Below, in pieces: positions 57,990 through 64,000 of a stretch of 64,000 nucleotides of DNA. The translations under genes were made by a program, and so were the position numbers. Under the pieces are notes generated by a model. That model saw only the letters and a program-made list of their open reading frames with translations. It searched no databases and was not told the origin of the DNA. The DNA is from Phoronis australis (taxonomy: Eukaryota > Phoronida > Phoronidae): the NCBI GenBank assembly GCA_002633005.1, contig NMRA01000722.1:62001-126000 (forward strand), written 5' to 3'. Position 1 is the stretch's first letter, and every line of letters begins with the position of its first letter.

Positions 57990-60900
57990 GTGCGTTACGC
58001 CGTTAGCCCTGGGGCCTGGGCTGGTGCAAAGCCAAAGGCGAAGTTGTATACTACTATTATACTAGTAAATATTTGTGTTTTGACGATAGTGTTCATACAA
58101 CAACCTTGCTGCCTCTAGGAGACGATAATGGCGCTTCATACGCCGGAAGCTTTTCGGCGAATTATGCCTCACACTGGTCAAAACATCGAAGTCACATTGT
58201 TATAACTAAGTCTTAGTCTAAGTACCGTACCTTATGCATACAGTATAGGCGCTTTATATGACCGAAGTTTTTCGATGCCTCACACTGATTAAACATCAAG
58301 GTCACATTGTTATAAGTACATTTTACATATATGTGGACACCTAAGGAGGTCATCGATGTCTTTAATTCCTTGCATCTCGAACAAATACTCCTGTAATTAA
58401 ACCTTTTTTGGAGTCCTTAATTCAGTTGCCCCAATCGGCAGCTGGTCATTTTCAACACTACGCGCACCAGGAGGTATGACGACATATCTCCCGGTTTGCG
58501 CAATGTTAAAAATGGCCAGTTGCTGATTTGGGCAACTGAACAAAGGATTGATAAAAAATGATTACAGAAGTATTTTTGAGGTGGAAGGAATTAAAAACAT
58601 CGACTGCCTCCTAAGGTATCCCTGTATGCATAAGGTACGGTACTTAGACTAAGATTTAGTTAAGTTATAACAATGTGACTTCGATGTTTTGACCAGTGTG
58701 AGGCATAATNCTTTCATCTTAAGGTGTCCCATTTCAGACGGGACCCTCTCTCGGTGGAGCAGTTCGGGGAAATATCACTTTGTCCCTCTATACACGTAAA
58801 TCCGACATTGCCAAGTGTTCACGAGGCAAGTTGAGATTCCAAATTCATCAAAGAACCAAAAACATTTGTGCACAGCACAGCAGTGTCAAGACATTCGACC
58901 CAAATAACCAAAAAATGTGAAAAAATACAATACAATTGACCACCATCAAAAGAGTGGAATTTTGAAGAATGTGAAACCACTATTGTGAATTACACAAAAG
59001 GACTGTTTCCAGTGGTTAGTTATAGAATAATGTTATTGTTTCCCATAGTATCTCAAAAATAGTATCTCTTTTGAAGATAGTTACTATGAGTTGTTTTTAA
59101 GGAATTCCCACATGTAGAAAACACTGCTGTCTAAGCTACTATTTGTGAAGACCGTGTACATTTCGAAAGGGGGTACTTAAAGAACTTACAATCATAAACA
59201 AAGATTTCATCATTCTTTTTGTAAGTGGAGTTTACCTCGTAAACCATTATAGGTACCTCTGAAATGAGCAAAAATACAACTTAATACGAATGCCCCATCT
59301 CCCATGTTCCCGGTTACCCGTGTTAAAAATATGCGAGCATGACTGTGGAAATTGCTTATAACATTCTGTTTTGATAAACAAATTTGTTGATTTCTGATTT
59401 ACTTGTTTGTGTGTCTACGAAAATCGTTAGAGTCATGGATGATCTTTGACAATTAGAAGCCAATCTTGTAAAAATTGGTGATGTTTCATTGAATTTAGTT
59501 GCAGCCTGAAGTTGGAAAAACTCTATAATCCGATCCCCAAATAGTAAAGTACACTTAGACAATTTTTACCTATTTGAAGATATTGATGAAATTTGGAATC
59601 ACAAACCGTTGATCGAAAAAAGTTTTAAAAGTCTTAAAGTAAATAAAATTAAACTCATTGCATTGGAAAGGTTGCCTTTGCACTTCCTTGGTGTTTTAGT
59701 TTCCACAGGTTTTGCGCAATGAATTTTTGTTCTTCAAAACTGAATTTTTTGCTTGCCCTGATTCCCGTGCATGTCATGACTGCCGCACTCAAGTTAAAAA
59801 TAAGATATAGCCATGCAGTAGGCCCACACAGAATCTCAGTGATCCATGGGAACTGAAATCCAGGCATTGAAGTGAGTTCTAGTTCTTTGGGGCACACTCT
59901 GTATCATTGTCCCCACAAACCAGAAACTGGACTGCCAGTCGCGTTTCAACAAGGAATTTTGAAACCTCCCCAAAAGCACTATATTCCAGGGCCCTCACCT
60001 TTTCAAAAACCTCTTTCAAAGAATGACCACATTAAAATAAAGTTTTCCCGAAACTGGATCACAATAAAGTGAATCTTGACCTTAGAGCCAGCACAGATGG
60101 ATATGTACGAGATAAGCTGCCTGTCTCAAGTGAGTGAACCATAGCTGAGCTGACCAGCAACGGGAATTTCGTATTTTGACCCAGTTAGATCTCAGCTACC
60201 AGGGGCGAATCCAGGATTTTGAGTTAGAGGGGGGACAGGGCAGAGTATTAACATGTACTGCCAAATGGAATCTGGGAGAAATTTAAGGGGGCATGGCCTC
60301 CTTGGCCCCCCCTTAAATCCGCCACTGGGTATAGTTACTTGAGGCAGCTCCTCGCTACCCATCAGTGCATTGGTCCTAGGCCCATAGCCATAGTTACTCT
60401 CCATTTTAGTTCACTGTTACTCAACTCTTGATGGCTGCATCCCAAGGATTGCCCTCCATCTGGGGCGGACATGGGAGATCCGGTACAAATATGATGCATC
60501 AGAAGCACGGGGTGCGGAGGTTGGGGGCAGAGGTGATGCGATACGGAGGAGGGTAGTTTGGCGAAGCCTCGATGGTTTGTGCCCCCCCCCCAATAATTTT
60601 TGTCTTCCTAGGGGCCTGATATTGCGAATTATTTTTTTGGATATGACAGGTTGAGAAGCTACGGATTGCTCATATTTCTACTAGGTTGTCTCTTTTAGGT
60701 GGTCTGCAGTGCCCCCTGAGGAAAGATCCAAGATTATGAACAAGATAGCTGATATTTTAGAATCTCGATTAGAAGAATTTGCTGTTGCTGAATCCCGAGA
60801 TCAAGGCAAACCAATCTCCTTGGCTAAGGCTGTTGACATCCCGCGGGCTGTGTACAACTTCAGATTTTTTGCGTCTTATATAAAGCATGACTTGAATGAG

Positions 60901-63900
60901 TAAGTTTAATTTGTTATCTAATGATTTTATCTTGGAGAAAACGAGGTGTGAAAATTTGATACAAACTGAAAAGGAACACTGTCACTGTGCTTATAGATTG
61001 TTTTGAGACTTTACGATTATAAACTAGATATTCAATAGGCAATGATTTGACAAAATGGTCGTCTTTTGATTTTCTGAGGAGAACGAGACTGTCAGAGAGT
61101 TGCAGGAGGGTTTTCTTATGATGAAGTCCCAAGTTAATACTCTTTAAATATACACTGATACTGTTGCATTGTTATTCACTCAAAAAAATGCAGCCTTTCT
61201 GATACTGTTGATGGATCAGGCACATACAAGGTGAAACATCCTCTTATCTGCCATTTTCTGTCTGCCGTCGTGTGTCATACATATTTGGAAAGTTTTGAGG
61301 TCAGATGACATTTTCAGCTGTCTTCTGTATTTCTGATCATGTTAATGGTGGCATTATTATGTTGATCTACGTATCATGTTAATGATGTCTCCGTTGTGTA
61401 GGTCTACATATCAAGAACAGTTCAGATGTCTTAACTACTCTCAGAAGATGCCGATGGGTGTGGCCGGCCTTATCGCTCCTTGGAATCTTCCAATGTACTT
61501 ACTCACCTTCAAGATCGCTCCTGCTATTGCCTCTGGCTGCACTGTTGTGTGCAAGCCGAGTGAGATGACCTCAGTCACCGCTTGGATGCTGTGCAGTGTT
61601 TTAAACGAAGCAGGTATTGATAACACAGCCATATTACGTCCAGGGTTGGTTTCTTTCTCATGAATTGCATTAATTAATGTTTTCATCAAACAAGTGACAA
61701 ACTACAGTATAGCTTTAATATCCGACAATTATTTCTTTAATGATGTCATTTTTGTCTTCACTGTACTTTAATTCGCAGCAGTATGTTGTGCCAGGCATGA
61801 GCATGTGTCTTGTCAGGAAGTGAAAAGAGCTGGTTCGTGAGAAAGGAAATTTGTCCATAAGAAAAGAATTCTCTTTGAGAAACTCGTTACTTTAAGTGTG
61901 CAGCTATTTTTTCACCAGTGCCTGGTGATTATTGTATGGCTGTCCTGTAGTCATCTGCTCCTTATGCCATCTGGTGTTCAAGACTGATTCAAAGCTTTTG
62001 CTATATCCTGCCCGGGAATTGAAATGGGGCAAACTGTTACATGCAGGATGGCCTTGCCAAATAATCACACACTTAGTCTTGTATTCTTTCAAAGGAGTGG
62101 TCATGCATCAAGCTCTAACAGATTGCAGACTGAATACTACTTGGTAAAATGCCAAGTTTGTTGATGGCTTTTGGAGTTTAACTATTATTTGAATTTGGTG
62201 AGATGAAATTTTGCCAAATATGTTACTCTGGCATGGTGTTTGTTTGTTTTCTTTTTTGTTTGCCAGATGTTTCGTGTATTTGGTAATCAATAGGATGGAA
62301 AGTATGGCGTCATCCTATTGAGAAAATCCAAGAAATTCTGCCATTTCGTTCCCATGTCTTGTCATTTATCCATGAGAATTTACATTTGGTCAAATGCTGT
62401 AACTGGAAAATGACCAGCTATTCTCTGGTTTAGAAAATATTGACCAATACCTTACTTTTAATGTATTTTGTTGCTTTGAACATAGTTATGTGTTAGTGGA
62501 AATGAATTGGTCACCGCCATAGTGTTTGTTTCCAGCTTGGAGTTGTTGCTAAGGGTGTGACTTAATCATTTTCCATCCCTAGTCATGTCAACACATCACT
62601 CCTTTTAAAATGGCTCAAGGCCTCTGATTTTTGGTCGTAACTGGTCACAAGATGGCACTGTAACTATTTAGTCAACTTTGCTTCATAATATGGGCAGGAT
62701 GCCCGCTGCTAAGTCAGATTGGATTTCTGTGTTTAACCAGTAGTCCTTTTGGCTCAGTGGCTAGAGTTTCTGCAGGGTTAGGTCCTGGGTTCGAGTCCTG
62801 GTCGGGGGCAAAAATCTTTTCAGACTTATGTTCATTAGGTAACGTGATGTGACCAACAGGTGGCATGCAGACCAGACTTAAAAATGTTTGTGATTTGCTT
62901 TGTAATATTGTAAATCCGTAGTCCTGACATCTTCCACTTGTTGCTAAGGCTTACCCGCTGGTGTAGTCAACATGGTGTTTGGATATGGGCACAAAGTTGG
63001 CCACGCCCTCACGTCTCACCCTGACGTCCCTCTGATCTCGTTCACTGGAAGTACATTGACTGCTCTAAAGATACAGGAGGCTGCAGCGCCATTTTACAAG
63101 AAACTGTCTTTAGAGGTATGATGTAAAGGTTATATTGACTAGAAGTTTTCTTAAGCTGATACAAAAGAATGTGTCCTTCAAATTACTCTCAGTACTGATC
63201 AGGTCTTTTGGAAGTTTACATTATAACATGAAAACAGCAATTTTCAAATACATTCACTACTCCTGCTTTAAAATGCTGTAAAATTAGTTAATAAAACTAT
63301 TTTTGAATGTCTTGTTATGTTGGCTCTAGTGTGTGCAACTTTACTTTTTATTCATTTCAGCTTGGCGGAAAGAATGCTGCCATTATATTTGGCGATGTTA
63401 ACATTTCTGAGTGTATCAATACCACAGTAAGGTGAGAAAGAACTAAGTGTTACTTACAAGATGAGTGTCTGGTTACCTTGCGAGACTCACTCACTCGTGA
63501 CCATGTGCTATTAGTTTTGTTTTCAGCCTTTTGGCCTTTTAGTACTTTTTCAAGCATGTCGGGCTGTTAGAATACTACATCGGAGAACAACTTTTCCCCG
63601 ATTTGAACAGTACAAGATAAAAGTAATCGACCAAATACTTTGAAAAGACTTCAACTGCAACTCTTGCAAAATTGTGTGAATCAGCCTTAGAAAAAATTTT
63701 ATTTTTAGCCATTTAGAATTTTTGTCCAAAGGGAAGAATTTTAAATATATATCAGTCACCTTAATATTTTTTAGTATGATCACCACTCACTTGTGTTTTT
63801 AGCTTCATTTGTTCCCTACTTACAGTTCATTCTCATTGTAGGTCGTCATTTGCCAACCAGGGTGAGATCTGTCTCTGCACAAGTAGGATATTTGTGCAGA

Positions 63901-63946
63901 CGACAATCTTTAATGAATTCGTTGACAAGTTTGTACAAGCGGTAAG
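57799..63946 (+). CDS. ALDH8A1: Aldehyde dehydrogenase 8A1, 5' part, six exons (runs off window)
   Basis: ALDH8A1 is a cytosolic NAD-dependent aldehyde dehydrogenase now assigned as 2-aminomuconic semialdehyde dehydrogenase of the kynurenine pathway. Exons: 57799-57989, 60699-60899, 61402-61613, 62949-63115, 63361-63431, 63842-63946, with all phases matching (947 nt, about 315 of an expected 490 residues). Visible: VENFINGSF near the N-terminus; DQGKPISLAKAVDIPRAVYN; the cofactor-fold segment MGVAGLIAPWNLP; KPSEMTSVTAWML; SFTGST; catalytic Glu257 in SLELGGKN; catalytic Cys291 in NQGEICLCTSRIFVQ. Both sit four residues after their human positions, matching the four extra N-terminal residues. 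Start chosen as the first ATG; a second in-frame ATG lies nine codons in. The C-terminal third lies beyond 64000. Confidence 0.95.
58140..58709. mobile_element. Fold-back MITE in ALDH8A1 intron 1
   Basis: Left arm ATTATGCCTCACACTGGTCA onward and right arm its inverse, ending at the N. Each arm is about 200 bp, and the left arm contains a second, partial copy of its own start (58270), a nested tandem duplication. Confidence 0.8.
58710..58710. other. Assembly gap marker (N) in ALDH8A1 intron 1
   Basis: Single N at the outer end of a fold-back element's right arm, so the element's right border is missing. Confidence 0.9.
58711..60197. other. ALDH8A1 intron 1, remaining part
   Basis: No exon-like block on either strand; short frames have no family resemblance. 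Confidence 0.45.
60198..60329. mobile_element. hAT-type MITE in ALDH8A1 intron 1
   Basis: Termini CCAGGGGCGAATCC and, inverted, CCAGTGGCGGATTT, a common hAT MITE end pattern. Target-site duplications are not visible. Confidence 0.65.
60699..60899 (+). CDS. ALDH8A1: ALDH8A1 exon 2
   Basis: Acceptor CTCTTTTAG, donor AATGA|GTAAGT. Peptide WSAVPPEERSKIMNKIADIL followed by ESRLEEFAVAESRDQGKPIS, strongly matching human. Confidence 0.95.
61402..61613 (+). CDS. ALDH8A1: ALDH8A1 exon 3
   Basis: Acceptor GTTGTGTAG, donor GAAGCAG|GTATTG. Contains MGVAGLIAPWNLPMYLLTFK, part of the nucleotide-binding fold, and KPSEMTSVTAWMLCSVLNEA. Confidence 0.95.
62741..62812 (+). repeat. tRNA-derived SINE head in ALDH8A1 intron 3
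   Basis: TGGCTCAGTGGCTAGAG (box A) and GGTTCGAGTCC (exact box B), followed by a purine-rich tail. No closed cloverleaf. Confidence 0.6.
62949..63115 (+). CDS. ALDH8A1: ALDH8A1 exon 4
   Basis: Acceptor TTGCTAAG, donor TTAGAG|GTATGA. LPAGVVNMVFGYGHKVGHAL then PLISFTGST; ends with KKLSLE, the last residue being the general-base glutamate. Confidence 0.95.
63361..63431 (+). CDS. ALDH8A1: ALDH8A1 exon 5
   Basis: Acceptor CATTTCAG, donor AG|GTGAGA; LGGKNAAIIFGDVNISECIN follows the active-site glutamate. Confidence 0.95.
63842..63946 (+). CDS. ALDH8A1: ALDH8A1 exon 6 (catalytic cysteine)
   Basis: Acceptor CATTGTAG, donor GTAAG|GTAATG. SSFANQGEICLCTSRIFVQ is almost identical to human and carries the nucleophilic cysteine. 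The last 54 bases of the window are the next intron. Confidence 0.95.
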
Positions 63947-64000
63947 GTAATGTATCGTGGTTGTCAGGTCAGTATGTGGTGCCAAAGCAATGCTAACAAG

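Overview
This is nuclear DNA from an animal. Protein-coding sequence is split into short exons with GT/AG borders, intergenic and intronic space is large, AT-rich and full of transposon relics, and the four genes recognised (RDM1, VCPKMT, POC5, ALDH8A1) are animal genes with clear human counterparts. The very compact promoters, the 2-4% difference between two apparent haplotypes and the repeat landscape suggest an outbred marine invertebrate, perhaps an invertebrate deuterostome. That assignment is inference; nothing in the window fixes the species.

Layout. 1-34.4 kb holds no gene I can support. It contains dispersed and tandem repeats: a 19-bp satellite at 2.2 kb, a repeat with eight CTCF-like sequences at 6.8-8.1 kb, a near-perfect hairpin at 9.1 kb, a degenerate TAATATTAC-rich array at 10.6-12.3 kb, tRNA-derived SINE modules at 15.9-16.5 kb, and a large apparent duplication (19.5-24.2 kb against 24.85-31.2 kb) whose borders coincide with single N gap characters. 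34.4-44.6 kb is RDM1 on the minus strand, six exons, 286 codons, with introns carrying several elements and a 17-bp minisatellite. 44.9-49.9 kb is VCPKMT on the plus strand, four exons, head-to-head with RDM1 (296 bp between start codons). 50-55.9 kb is gene-poor, with two long-TIR elements and tandem repeats. 55.9-57.6 kb is POC5 on the minus strand, complete in one uninterrupted 556-codon frame. From 57.8 kb to the end are the first six exons of ALDH8A1 (plus strand, running off the window), head-to-head with POC5 (199 bp between start codons).

The genes form two divergent pairs with short shared upstream regions: DNA repair (RDM1) with protein lysine methylation (VCPKMT), and centriole assembly (POC5) with tryptophan/kynurenine catabolism (ALDH8A1). 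The members of a pair have unrelated biochemistry, so the pairing speaks to promoter sharing rather than to a pathway.

Many mobile elements here are non-autonomous and flanked by TTAA; two families retain THAP-like zinc-finger coding fragments, pointing to Kolobok- or piggyBac-like transposases acting in trans. No complete transposase, CRISPR array, rRNA or intact tRNA gene was found.
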